64,000 nucleotides of DNA, from NCBI GenBank assembly GCA_001403755.1, contig CYUH01000015.1, positions 412,589-476,588 of the forward strand, given 5' to 3'. The notes beneath the pieces are model-generated. The model made no database searches. It had not been told where the DNA came from and saw nothing but the letters and a program-made list of their open reading frames with translations. Shown one piece after another: positions 1-7,109 of the stretch. Position numbers and translations under genes: made by a program. The stretch comes from Chryseobacterium senegalense (GTDB lineage: Bacteria > Bacteroidota > Bacteroidia > Flavobacteriales > Weeksellaceae). The first letter of the stretch is position 1, and every line of letters begins with the position of its first letter.

Positions 1-201
1 CAGCCCATTGCGGCTTTTGCCAAAGCTCCGTTTGTCATCAAGGGCTTGGTATTCTTTCTGATCGTAGGAACCTTGGCTTTTTCCCAGTCTTTAGGTAACG
101 TCGGCATCATGATCCGGATGAGGAATATGTTTCTTCCGGGAATGATCATCTACCTGATGTGGGTCTTCTCCTACCAGCAGCAGCGGGCGAGGGGGAAATA
201 G
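1..201 (+). CDS. C-terminal fragment of a polytopic membrane protein (cut by window edge)
   Basis: An open frame runs from base 1 to a TAG at 199-201, giving the last 66 residues of a protein that begins outside the window. It has two hydrophobic segments and a basic tail ending RARGK. The stretch NVGIMIRMRNMFLPGMI resembles the end of the membrane protein at 3425-4492 (NYGILMRTKIMVAPFLY), so the two are probably relatives. That neighbour looks like a polysaccharide-type polytopic membrane protein, so a role in surface glycan assembly is possible but unproven. No start or catalytic region is visible. Confidence 0.6.
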   Translation, partial: QPIAAFAKAPFVIKGLVFFLIVGTLAFSQSLGNVGIMIRMRNMFLPGMIIYLMWVFSYQQQRARGK

Positions 202-203
202 GG

Positions 204-500
204 AGGGGAATGATCCGTTGTTCTTAGGAGATGAGGAAATGATTGTGAGGTGTTGGTATTTCTTCGTTCTCTGCTTCTTTCTTCTTTTTTCTTTTTTCAT
301 TTTTCCCTTTTTGTTCCTTTCCTCTCATTCGTTTCCTTTTTTTTTCTTCTTAGACAAAAAAAACTCACCTCATTATTCCCCAATAAAAGTAAGAACACCC
401 ACATATTCCCCTCCTCCGGAGGGGTGTCATTCCGGCTGTGCTGGAATGACGGGGTGGTTTATTCCCTCCTCCGAAGGATGGCGTTCCTGCTTCGCCGGAA
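204..500. repeat. Hairpin-rich direct repeat, copy 1
   Basis: This gene-free stretch matches 1105-1400 almost from end to end. The shared order is a GGAGGGGAATGATCCGTTGT start, a long pyrimidine tract (about 270-350), the word ATTATTCCCCAATAAAAGT, then hairpins. One hairpin is CATTCCGGC (428-436) pairing with GCTGGAATG (440-448). The copy begins right after the stop codon of the upstream gene. ORFs crossing it are Phe/Ser/Leu-rich low complexity and are not believable proteins. Confidence 0.8.
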
Positions 501-511
501 TGACGGGGTGA

Positions 512-946
512 TTATTCCCCAATACTATCCTCCTTCCCACCAAAATGTTGGATGATGTACGCTTCCAATTCCTTCATCACCACTTCGGCATTCTGTAACA
601 GGTCGTGATTGGTGATCCGGAAGACTTTCAATCCATAGCTTTCCAGATACCGCTGTCGTTTTTCATCATATTCTTTTTTAGCATCGTGACTCCAGCCATC
701 GATTTCAATCACCAATCCCAGTTTTTTTACGTAAAAATCCACGATATAATTTCCAATGATTTTCTGTCGGTCGAAATCAATGCCATGAAATTTTCTCCGA
801 TGCACGAGTTTCCAAAATAAGACTTCGCACAGGAATCCGGCTTTTCTTTTTTGCGGCAGCAATTTTTTTAAATGGCTGTTGTAGGGCAATGAGGGAATCC
901 TGCGTTCGGGAATCGGAGTATTGCGAATGTAGGTGATTATTTCCAT
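512..946 (-). CDS. DUF559 domain protein (Vsr/PD-(D/E)XK endonuclease-like fold)
   Basis: A 144-residue protein whose residues about 30-130 match the DUF559 pattern. It shows F-LCEVLFWKLVHRR, then DFDRQKIIGNYIVDFYV, VIEIDGWSHD and a closing KVFRITNHDLLQ. The E-D-G-x-x-H segment and the preceding I-V-D-F-Y are the usual candidate nuclease residues. DUF559 proteins resemble very-short-patch-repair endonucleases, but their biological role is not established. The gene stands alone on the minus strand and is bracketed by two copies of a hairpin-rich direct repeat. That is common for small accessory or mobile nuclease genes. The ATG start gives the usual family length. Confidence 0.85.
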   Translation of the reverse strand: MEIITYIRNTPIPERRIPSLPYNSHLKKLLPQKRKAGFLCEVLFWKLVHRRKFHGIDFDRQKIIGNYIVDFYVKKLGLVIEIDGWSHDAKKEYDEKRQRYLESYGLKVFRITNHDLLQNAEVVMKELEAYIIQHFGGKEDSIGE

Positions 947-987
947 CGGTGTTTTTTAAGGGTTAATGTACGGAAATATCCAAGAAA

Positions 988-1120
988 AGTAAGAACACCC
1001 GCACATTCCCCTCCTCCGGAGGGGTGTCATTCCGGCGAAGCCGGAATGAGGGGGTGGTAAACCACCCCGACCCATTGTCTCCGACAAAGCGCCACCCCTC
1101 CGAAGGAGGGGAATGATCCG
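988..1120. repeat. Hairpin-rich direct repeat, partial copy 2
   Basis: This copy repeats only the hairpin half of the unit, without the pyrimidine tract. It holds four palindromes in a row: 1008-1024 (CCCCTCC/GGAGGGG), 1028-1048 (CATTCCGGC-gaa-GCCGGAATG), 1051-1068 (GGGGTGG-taaa-CCACCCC) and 1095-1111 (CCCCTCC-gaa-GGAGGGG). Its end abuts or overlaps the start of copy 3. It lies just upstream of the DUF559 gene. Confidence 0.8.
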
Positions 1121-1440
1121 TTGTTCTTAGGATATGGGAAAAGATTGAGAAGTGGCGGGTATTCTTCCTCGTTTCTCTTTTCTCTTTTCTTTCTTTCTTT
1201 CTTTCTTCATTTTTCCTTTTTTTCCTTTCCTCTCGTTCCTTTCCTCTTTTTTCGCCTTCTTAGACCAAAAAAACTCCCCTCATTATTCCCCAATAAAAGT
1301 AAGAACACCCGCACATTCCCCTCCGGAGGAGGGGTGTCATTCCAGCTGAGCTGGAATGACGGGGTGGATAACCACCCCGACCCATTGTCTCCGACAAAGC
1401 GCCACCCCTCCGAGGGAGGGGAATAAACCACCCATCAAGC
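1105..1440. repeat. Hairpin-rich direct repeat, copy 3
   Basis: The fullest copy: the GGAGGGG start, the CT-rich tract (about 1160-1260), the ATTATTCCCCAATAAAAGT word, then hairpins at 1338-1358 (CATTCCAGC-tga-GCTGGAATG) and 1361-1378 (GGGGTGG/CCACCCC). Relative to copy 2 the first stem carries paired changes, C-G to T-A, that keep it folded. This supports a selected structure rather than chance similarity. Confidence 0.8.
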
Positions 1441-1444
1441 AGGG

Positions 1445-1724
1445 TGTTTTATTCCCAAAAATGGATTGAAATAATAAAAAATTGGGACGAAAAAACCACA
1501 AAAAATCTCCTGAAACATCCAAAAAAATGATCCAAAATGTCAAAATTTTGGTGTTTGAAGGTTCACTTTTGGTGTTGAAAGTCTGAAATTTGGGAAAAAA
1601 GCGGTATCGAAAAAAATCGTAAGGACGAAAATTAAAAACATAAGGACAATTTACACCGTTCATCAGGGCAAAATTTTTTTTCCTGCCTACGAAATATGCC
1701 AAAAAAAAGGGAGGTATTTGGAAT
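1445..1724. other. Gene-free A-rich stretch
   Basis: No credible gene is seen between the repeat array and the terminator of the HU-like gene. The sequence is A-rich and includes the related words AAAATTTTGGTGTTTGAAGG and CACTTTTGGTGTTGAAAG close together. A 121-codon minus-strand open frame across it has unbiased composition and no recognisable motif. Confidence 0.5.
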
Positions 1725-1756
1725 AAAAAAAAGTCCCGGACTGCAATTCCGGGACT
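1725..1756 (-). terminator. Rho-independent terminator of the HU-like gene
   Basis: AGTCCCGGA (1732-1740) pairs with TCCGGGACT (1748-1756) around a 7-nt loop. An A-run at 1725-1732 becomes a U-tract in the minus-strand transcript. It lies 25 bp past the stop of the gene at 1781-2248. Confidence 0.85.
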
Positions 1757-1780
1757 CTCATCAAATTTGTAAGTTAAGGA

Positions 1781-2248
1781 TTAAGGCGTCGGCGTTGTGG
1801 CCTGCGTTGCGTCCTGAACTTTTCTCACCGGGGCGCTAGCCACCATACGTTTCAGCAGTGGAGAAGGAGCGAAGAGGATGCGCTTTTTGGTCACGCTGGA
1901 AGCGTTGAGGGCATCTGCGGTATCTGCTCCGGTACCACTAATCGAGGTGCGAAATGTTCCAAGATCACCGAATTTCACGGTATATCCATCCTGGAGGTAC
2001 TTCAGCAACGATTTTTCCAAACCGAACAGCACGGCACGAATGTCCACACTGTTGAGGGTTGAGGCATCTGAGAGTTCATCGGAAATGGTCTTGATATCGA
2101 CCGACCCGGAACTTTTAACCAGAGGATAGAACTTTTTCGGTGCAGTCTCCGGTAAACTAGGGTTGCGTCTTTCGACAGCTTTAAATGTTATCACGTCTTT
2201 TTTGTTTAAATAAATAATTAAATATAGGCTGATCGTTTGCTTTGCCAT
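1781..2248 (-). CDS. HU-like DNA-binding protein (HU_rel/TIGR01201 type)
   Basis: The body of this 155-residue protein follows the Bacteroidota HU-related family. FKAVERRNPSLPETAPKKFY is followed by SSGSVDIKTISDELSDASTL, VDIRAVLFGLEKSLLKYLQD and VKFGDLGTFRTSI. Such proteins are thought to bind DNA as nucleoid-type dimers. Family members normally begin two or three residues before FKAVER, so the GTG at 2194 (residue 19 here) is the likelier start and the first 18 residues may be untranslated. The C-terminal 20 residues are Ala/Thr-rich and end in TTPTP. The gene stands alone and has its own terminator. Confidence 0.8.
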   Translation of the reverse strand: MAKQTISLYLIIYLNKKDVITFKAVERRNPSLPETAPKKFYPLVKSSGSVDIKTISDELSDASTLNSVDIRAVLFGLEKSLLKYLQDGYTVKFGDLGTFRTSISGTGADTADALNASSVTKKRILFAPSPLLKRMVASAPVRKVQDATQATTPTP

Positions 2249-2340
2249 TCAGCATCGGATCATGAAACGCTGGTTTGAACCTGGAATGGTGGTCGGTTCT
2301 GCTTTATTTTAGGTCATTTTGAAAATATTTGGTTAAACAT

Positions 2341-2371
2341 TTTGTGCGGTTTAAGAATATTTGTATCTTTA
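2341..2371 (+). promoter_or_regulatory. Flavobacterial-type promoter of the XRE regulator
   Basis: TTTG (2341-2344) is followed after 19 nt by TATCTTTA (2364-2371), close to the Bacteroidota TTG-N17-23-TAnnTTTG consensus with one mismatch. It points at the start at 2434, about 60 nt downstream. Confidence 0.6.
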
Positions 2372-2386
2372 CTGCGATACAAATAT
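2357..2386. promoter_or_regulatory. Perfect 11-bp inverted repeat over the promoter (candidate operator)
   Basis: Bases 2357-2367 (ATATTTGTATC) are an exact inverted match to 2376-2386 (GATACAAATAT) with an 8-nt spacer. The repeat covers the -7 box and the expected transcription start of the XRE gene. A dimeric helix-turn-helix protein binding here would block its own promoter. There is no T-run, so a terminator is unlikely. Confidence 0.6.
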
Positions 2387-2433
2387 AATAAAATGTTTTG
2401 AAAGAAAAACAAAAAAATAAAAAAAGTTTTAAA

Positions 2434-3231
2434 ATGGATACAAATGAAAAAATTCGACACATCCGTTTGCAGCATGATATGACGCAAAATGAATTTGCCG
2501 CTTCGCTGGGAATCAGCCGCAGTGCCCTTACACAGCTGGAAGCAGGGCATACCAAGCCCTCATTTGATGTGTTGGAAAAGTTAATCGATCAGTTTGATGT
2601 GGATATTACCGTGTTCTTTAATTCATCGGTTCCGGAGAAGAAAAACCTCGATGATGTATCGGATATCGGACAAAGAGCCCAGAAAATTCTTAAATTTTAC
2701 GACGATCAGTACGGATTACGATACAATGAGTTTTTAGAAGAACGCCTGGTGCACCAAGTCGCAAAAGAATACCCGGACCGGGAGAAAGCTGAACTTATAC
2801 TTAAAACGTATGAGGTTTATGTGTTCCTCAGAGCAATAGTTTCCGATCTGGAGCTAATGTTTATGGATCCGCTGAAAAGATATGCCAACAAACTGCGCAA
2901 ACAGAGAGAAATGGGTGATGAGCATGATGATGAATTGCTTCGCAAGCCGGATTCTCCCGAAATTATTCTGCACCTGGAAGCGATTGTTAACGAAATTTCA
3001 AGATTTGCGGGTAGTGACGGAGGAGTAATATATGAATGGATGGAAGGAGAAAAAAACAAAAATGCTGCCTGGGGGGAACTGGTTTATTTTACGACCCCCC
3101 TTAGTAAGGTGCTTTTCAGTTCGAGAGAGGCACTTTTGAGACAGTTTGAAATTCTGCTTAACCAGGCTGATGCCCTGGACGAGGTAAATCATTACTACCA
3201 GAAAGAACATTTTTTTTATGGAAGCGTGTAA
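2434..3231 (+). CDS. XRE-family helix-turn-helix transcriptional regulator
   Basis: Residues about 3-60 form a Cro/C1-type HTH: IRHIRLQHDMTQNEFAASLG, ISRSALTQLEAGHTKPS, then LEKLIDQFDVDI. The remaining 200 residues are charged and helical, with no recognised domain; they may dimerise or sense a ligand. An earlier in-frame ATG at 2398 would add the Lys-rich leader MKEKQKNKKSFK. I prefer the ATG at 2434 because MDTNEKIRHIRLQ is a typical XRE beginning and 2398 lies very close to the predicted transcription start. A palindrome over the promoter suggests autoregulation. The target beyond itself is unknown; REP-like DNA follows the gene. Confidence 0.8.
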   Translation: MDTNEKIRHIRLQHDMTQNEFAASLGISRSALTQLEAGHTKPSFDVLEKLIDQFDVDITVFFNSSVPEKKNLDDVSDIGQRAQKILKFYDDQYGLRYNEFLEERLVHQVAKEYPDREKAELILKTYEVYVFLRAIVSDLELMFMDPLKRYANKLRKQREMGDEHDDELLRKPDSPEIILHLEAIVNEISRFAGSDGGVIYEWMEGEKNKNAAWGELVYFTTPLSKVLFSSREALLRQFEILLNQADALDEVNHYYQKEHFFYGSV

Positions 3232-3271
3232 TCGCTTTTCCGTGTTGAACGGGGTTACATGTTTGTTGGAC

Positions 3272-3374
3272 GGGTTGCTTCACCGCCTTTCGGCGGCTCG
3301 CAATGACATAGGGCTTTGAATAGGGGTACACGTCATTGCGAGGAGCCCGGTGAAATCGGGCGACGAAGCAATCC
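3272..3374. repeat. Pair of inverted REP-like palindromic units
   Basis: Two related units face each other. Unit 1 (3272-3308) starts GGGTTGCTTCACCGCC, has a CCGCC/GGCGG hairpin and ends GCTCGCAATGACA. Unit 2 (3331-3374) starts CGTCATTGCGAGGAGCCCGG, has a GCCCG/CGGGC hairpin and ends GACGAAGCAATCC. Each is roughly the reverse complement of the other outside the hairpin tip. ATTGCGAG...GAAGCAATCC units are, to my knowledge, a widely scattered intergenic repeat in bacteria. Confidence 0.75.
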
Positions 3375-3424
3375 GTATATGAAGGTTCCCATCTCATAAA
3401 AATACCATACTTTTATTCCCGGAA

Positions 3425-4492
3425 ATGAAAACCCTTCACCGTATTTTTCCGTTTCTACTGTTGATGTACCATTTGGCTTTCTCGTGGGTGGCATATCGCT
3501 ATATCGTGCTGAATAATGGGGATGCGCAGCGGTATTGGTTAAGCGGTGAAGGTTTGGGGGAATCTTCATGGAGTGATTTCCTGAAGCCGGGTACCGAGGT
3601 GGTGAAACTGCTGACATTCCCTTTGGTCAATATGCTGCATCTTCCGTTCTGGAGTGGATTTCTTATTTTTAGTCTGATCAGCTTTCTCGGAATCGCACTG
3701 CTGTATCAAATTTTGAAAAAAATGGCCGGAACGCACTTAGGGTTGCAAGGATTGGCAATGGTGTTGGTGTTGCTGCCTAATCTTCATTTTTGGACTTCCT
3801 TAATCGGGAAAGAGGCTTTGCTCATCGTTCCTTTGGTCGTATTTGCGGTTGAGCTGTCCCTAAAAAAATATTTCAGTACCACCCTTTTGATGTCACTTTT
3901 GGCTATTGGGTTGATTCGTCCACACATCGCTTTGCTGATGCTGTTGAGTTATGGACTCAGTTTGTTGCTGACCGAACATTTCAGTAAGAAAAGAAAGTGG
4001 CAGATTGCAGCCGGAACCGGAGCGGGAATCGTGGTTTTTGGCTTTTTGCTGACCCAGATTCAGGATTTCAGTGGAGGAGTGGAAAGGATGATCCAAAAAT
4101 ATGAAGCTCATATCCGGGTATTTCGCAAGACCGATGCCTATGTTCCCCTAGATGAGTATCCATTGCCCCTCAAATTATTTACCTTTTATTTCAGGCCTTT
4201 GCCTTTCGAGAAGCCCGGGTTATGGTATGCGGTGATTGGGCTGGAAAATTTACTATTGCTCCTGCTGTCGGTAGTGGCGATATATATCTTCTTCCGCTCT
4301 TTTCAAACGCTTCGACGCAGAATGTTGGTGGTTTTCCCGATCGTATTGATGCTCTTTTTAGGAATGGTATTCGGATTTGCCTATGCCAATTACGGAATCC
4401 TCATGAGAACCAAAATCATGGTGGCTCCTTTTCTGTATTTGATGATCATGGAAGTTTTCGCTTTTCATTTTCGCACGAAAGATTCCCCTTAA
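3425..4492 (+). CDS. Polytopic membrane protein, possible polysaccharide polymerase/EpsG-like
   Basis: A 355-residue protein with about nine to ten hydrophobic segments, starting MKTLHRIFPFLLLMYHLAFS. Between early segments lies the polar loop NNGDAQRYWLSGEGL and later a longer loop rich in charged residues (about 215-250). The layout, with repeated LxxPxxHFW and GLIRPHIALLML segments, resembles EpsG/O-antigen-polymerase-like proteins, but I see no diagnostic motif. The C-terminus resembles the fragment at 1-201. The next gene is a GT4 glycosyltransferase on the same strand after 134 bp, which makes a surface-glycan role plausible. Confidence 0.55.
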   Translation: MKTLHRIFPFLLLMYHLAFSWVAYRYIVLNNGDAQRYWLSGEGLGESSWSDFLKPGTEVVKLLTFPLVNMLHLPFWSGFLIFSLISFLGIALLYQILKKMAGTHLGLQGLAMVLVLLPNLHFWTSLIGKEALLIVPLVVFAVELSLKKYFSTTLLMSLLAIGLIRPHIALLMLLSYGLSLLLTEHFSKKRKWQIAAGTGAGIVVFGFLLTQIQDFSGGVERMIQKYEAHIRVFRKTDAYVPLDEYPLPLKLFTFYFRPLPFEKPGLWYAVIGLENLLLLLLSVVAIYIFFRSFQTLRRRMLVVFPIVLMLFLGMVFGFAYANYGILMRTKIMVAPFLYLMIMEVFAFHFRTKDSP

Positions 4493-4572
4493 AATTTCTT
4501 AGCGGACCGATATCATCAAAGTAAGATCTTTACTTTTCGCAATCGCCAATGCAGGATTGTTTTAAATGTTCT

Positions 4573-4580
4573 TATCTTTG
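4573..4580 (+). promoter_or_regulatory. -7 box (TATCTTTG) ahead of the GT4 gene
   Basis: TATCTTTG matches the TAnnTTTG consensus exactly. A TTG at 4557-4559 is 13 nt upstream, closer than usual, so the -33 element is uncertain. The box lies downstream of an in-frame ATG at 4549, which argues against that ATG as the start codon. Confidence 0.5.
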
Positions 4581-4626
4581 CCCAGTAGCAGACAATCATC
4601 ATTCCCACCTCAACCCTTCTATCTCC

Positions 4627-5811
4627 TTGAAAAAACTCATCCGCATTACGACCATTCCATTATCGCTCGATAAACTGTTGGGCGCACAGCTGACATTTAT
4701 GAATCAACATTTTGAGGTAACGGCGATCGCTGCTGATGCTGAAGAACTCAAACGCGTTGCCCTCAAGTATGGCGTGATGCATCATCATGTGGAGATGACG
4801 CGTGCGATTACTCCTGTGCAGGATCTCCAGGCGGTATATCAACTGTATCAGTATCTGAGGAAGGTGAAGCCGGAAATGGTGCATTCGCATACTCCTAAAG
4901 CAGGATTGGTAGGCATGATGGCGGCCTATTTCGCAGGAGTGCCGGTGAGGATGCATACCGTAGCGGGTTTGCCGCTGCTGGAAGCCGTGGGTTTCAAAAG
5001 AAAAATTCTGAATTTCGTGGAAAAACTCACGTATGCTTTTGCAACCAAGGTCTATCCCAATTCTTATGGACTGAAAGATATCATCCTTCAAGAGCGGTTT
5101 TGCGCACCCCGGAAGTTGAAAGTTTTGGCCAATGGCAGCAGTAACGGCATTAATACGGAAGTTTTTAGTCCGGCTACTGTTGGAATCTCCCAGCGGGAAG
5201 AGCTTCGTAAGGAGCTTGGTATTGCCTCGGACGATTTTGTTTTTCTTTTTGTAGGACGACTGGTAGGTGATAAAGGGATCAATGAATTGGTGAGGGCTTT
5301 TAAAAATTTGGCGGATGAAGCGCATGCGGATCCGGAATTTCATGTTGTCAAAAAAAGCCTAAAACTCTTGTTGGTAGGTCCTTTGGAACAGGACCTCGAT
5401 CCTTTGGATGCCGAAACTCTTGTTGCGATTGAAGGTCATCCCCAAATAATTTCGGTCGGTTATCAGCAGGAGGTCCGCCCTTACTTTGCCATCAGTGATG
5501 CACTGGTTTTTCCGAGTTACCGGGAAGGTTTTCCGAACGTGGTGCTGCAGGCCAGTGCGATGGAACTGCCTTCCATTGTCTCGGATATCAACGGGTGTAA
5601 TGAAATCATTGCTCCGCTAAAAAATGGACTGATCGTGCCGGTAAAGGATGCTGCTGCGCTTCAGTCTGCGATGAAAGAACTCATCAGCAATCCTGCGCTG
5701 TACGCTGCCATGAAACAATCTGCCCGTCCGCACATCGAAAGCCTGTACCGACAGGAAGTGGTGTGGGACGCGCTGCTGAAGGAATATCGGGAGTTGCTCG
5801 CTGAAAAATAA
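4627..5811 (+). CDS. GT4-family glycosyltransferase
   Basis: A GT-B fold retaining glycosyltransferase of about 394 residues. The N-terminal half carries VHSHTPKAGLVGMMAAYFAG and the histidine-rich acceptor-side pattern. The C-terminal half carries FLFVGRLVGDKGINELVRAF and the nucleotide-sugar site FPSYREGFPNVVLQASAMEL (E-G-F-P-x-V-V-L-x-A). It resembles CapM/PglA-like transferases that extend undecaprenyl-linked glycans in the cytoplasm. The TTG at 4627 (LKKLIRITTIPLSL) fits as the start; an ATG at 4549 would add 26 odd residues and lies upstream of the -7 box. It follows a membrane protein and precedes a 1.3-kb repeat region, away from the main glycan cluster. Confidence 0.85.
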   Translation: MKKLIRITTIPLSLDKLLGAQLTFMNQHFEVTAIAADAEELKRVALKYGVMHHHVEMTRAITPVQDLQAVYQLYQYLRKVKPEMVHSHTPKAGLVGMMAAYFAGVPVRMHTVAGLPLLEAVGFKRKILNFVEKLTYAFATKVYPNSYGLKDIILQERFCAPRKLKVLANGSSNGINTEVFSPATVGISQREELRKELGIASDDFVFLFVGRLVGDKGINELVRAFKNLADEAHADPEFHVVKKSLKLLLVGPLEQDLDPLDAETLVAIEGHPQIISVGYQQEVRPYFAISDALVFPSYREGFPNVVLQASAMELPSIVSDINGCNEIIAPLKNGLIVPVKDAAALQSAMKELISNPALYAAMKQSARPHIESLYRQEVVWDALLKEYRELLAEK

Positions 5812-6026
5812 ATACACGGTTATCAGTTTTTATGTGCCTTGAGCTCAAATTCCATGATGATGGTTCTTAGCATCTTACAAAATATGGAGTCTATTAAGTG
5901 GTAATGTAAATGAGAAAGAATTTCTTATCGATGGGCTGCAAAAAGCGATAATTAAATGGATGTGGTTTCAGGTTCTATATTTGTTCTCATTTCTTGTCTC
6001 TAACCTTCTAAATTATTAACCTCACT
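5812..6026. other. Gene-free spacer before the triple repeat
   Basis: No gene with a start codon is seen. An open stretch from about 5861 to 6018 reads NEKEFLIDGLQKAIIKWMW... and could be a gene remnant, but I do not recognise it. Confidence 0.4.
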
Positions 6027-6309
6027 CAATGACCTAGGAGATTTTCGCTATAAAATTTTGTGGAGTTTCTTTCCATCCAAAGTGTGTAAATGATAACCGC
6101 ATAAAAATTCCTTCTGTTCGAGTGGCGGCAAAAAAAGTAATTTAGAAAAATAGTTTGTTTCCGCCCGAGTTTAGGAATTTTCTTGAAAGAAATTTCCAAA
6201 ATTTTAGTGAAAAGATCCAGTCTTGAACTTTTGGTTCTTTTAGTTCAAGCTAAAAGAACTTATCAATCGCCGCACTGCATTAATAGAACTCCAACTCACT
6301 GCCACATCC
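6027..6309. repeat. Structured direct repeat, unit 1 of 3
   Basis: Unit 1 runs from CAATGACCTAGGAG and contains GATTTTCGCTATAAAATTTT, a Lys-AAA-rich stretch, GTTTCCGCCCGAG, a near-palindrome GGAATTTTCTTGAAAGAAA, and a perfect hairpin GTTCTTTTAG (6234-6243) / CTAAAAGAAC (6250-6259). It lacks about 33 bp present in unit 2 after CCGCCCGA. A 81-codon ORF inside is an accident of the repeat. Confidence 0.8.
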
Positions 6310-6625
6310 CAATGATCTGGGAGATTTTCGCTATAAAATTTTGTGGAGTTTCTTTCCATCCAAATTGCTTACATTATAACCACATAAAAATTCCTTCTGT
6401 TCGAGTGGCGGCAAAAAAAGTAATTTAGAAAAATAGTTTGTTTCCGCCCGAAAACGCTTACGTTTCGACGACCAAAGGGAGTCACTTTAGGAATTTTCTT
6501 GAAAGAAATTTCCAAAATTTTAGTGAAAAGATCCAGTCTTGAACTTTTGGTTCTTTTAGTTCAAGCTAAAAGAACTTATCAATCGCCGCACTGCATTAAT
6601 AGAACTCCAACTCACTGCCACATCC
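6310..6625. repeat. Structured direct repeat, unit 2 of 3
   Basis: Unit 2 repeats unit 1 nearly base for base and adds AAACGCTTACGTTTCGACGA plus CCAAAGGGAGTCAC between CCGCCCG and TTTAGGAATTTTC. The hairpin is at 6550-6575, exactly 316 bp after the one in unit 1. Confidence 0.8.
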
Positions 6626-6990
6626 CAATGATCTGGGAGATTTTCGCTATAAAATTTTGTGGAGTTTCTTTCCATCCAAAGTGTGTAAATGATAACCGCA
6701 TAAAAATTCCTTCTGTTCGAGTGGCGGCAAAAAAAGGAATTCAGGGAAACCCTCTCTGTTTCCGCCCGAAACCGATTGAGTCTGGACTACGAAAGGAATT
6801 TAAGCCGCTTTCGGTTCGACGACCAACAGGAGTCAATTAAGGAATTTTCTTGAAAGAAATTTCCAAAATTTTAGTGAAAAGATCCAGTCTTGAACTTTTG
6901 GTTCTTTTACTCATGAATAGTTATTTTTTAGCGGAATTCGTGATATGCATTGCAATTGGTTCAAGCCAAAAGAACTAAACAAGTGCCTCT
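6626..6990. repeat. Structured direct repeat, unit 3 of 3 (longer, disrupted)
   Basis: Unit 3 keeps the common core but has a longer middle (AAACCGATTGAGTCTGGACT, then GGTTCGACGACCAACAGGAG). In the final hairpin the left arm GTTCTTTTA at about 6901 is parted from CCAAAAGAAC at about 6965 by some 55 bp of unrelated sequence. The repeat therefore looks interrupted or degraded here. The encoded-looking peptide CFRPKPIESGLRKEF...RRPTGVN resembles small hypothetical ORFs I recall from other Weeksellaceae, which suggests an interspersed family. Confidence 0.75.
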
Positions 6991-7109
6991 CCGCACGATA
7001 ATAACTGGCTGAAAAGGCGTAGTGGATGCCAAGAACTTGTTCAGCTGGCAGATCCCTTCTCTATCATGCTAGTTGGAGCTGCTTCATGAATCAATAGCAG
7101 CTTTTTCCT

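Noticed and set aside
218..555. Two overlapping plus-strand ORFs rich in Phe, Ser and Leu
   Set aside because: They are translations of the CT tract and hairpins of the repeat; the same kind of ORF appears in copy 3 at 1121-1426.
1337..1702. 121-codon minus-strand ORF
   Set aside because: It runs from A-rich spacer into the repeat and shows no domain or signal; composition is not protein-like.
4549..4626. ATG-started extension of the GT4 gene
   Set aside because: It lies upstream of a TATCTTTG box and encodes Cys/His-rich text unlike the family start.
6183..6840. Two nearly identical ORFs (81 and 113 codons)
   Set aside because: Both are frames through the direct repeat, start at the same repeated ATG and vary only with repeat variants.
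6027..6990. CRISPR array
   Set aside because: Units are about 300 bp and nearly identical throughout, with no short repeats and unique spacers, and no cas gene is near.
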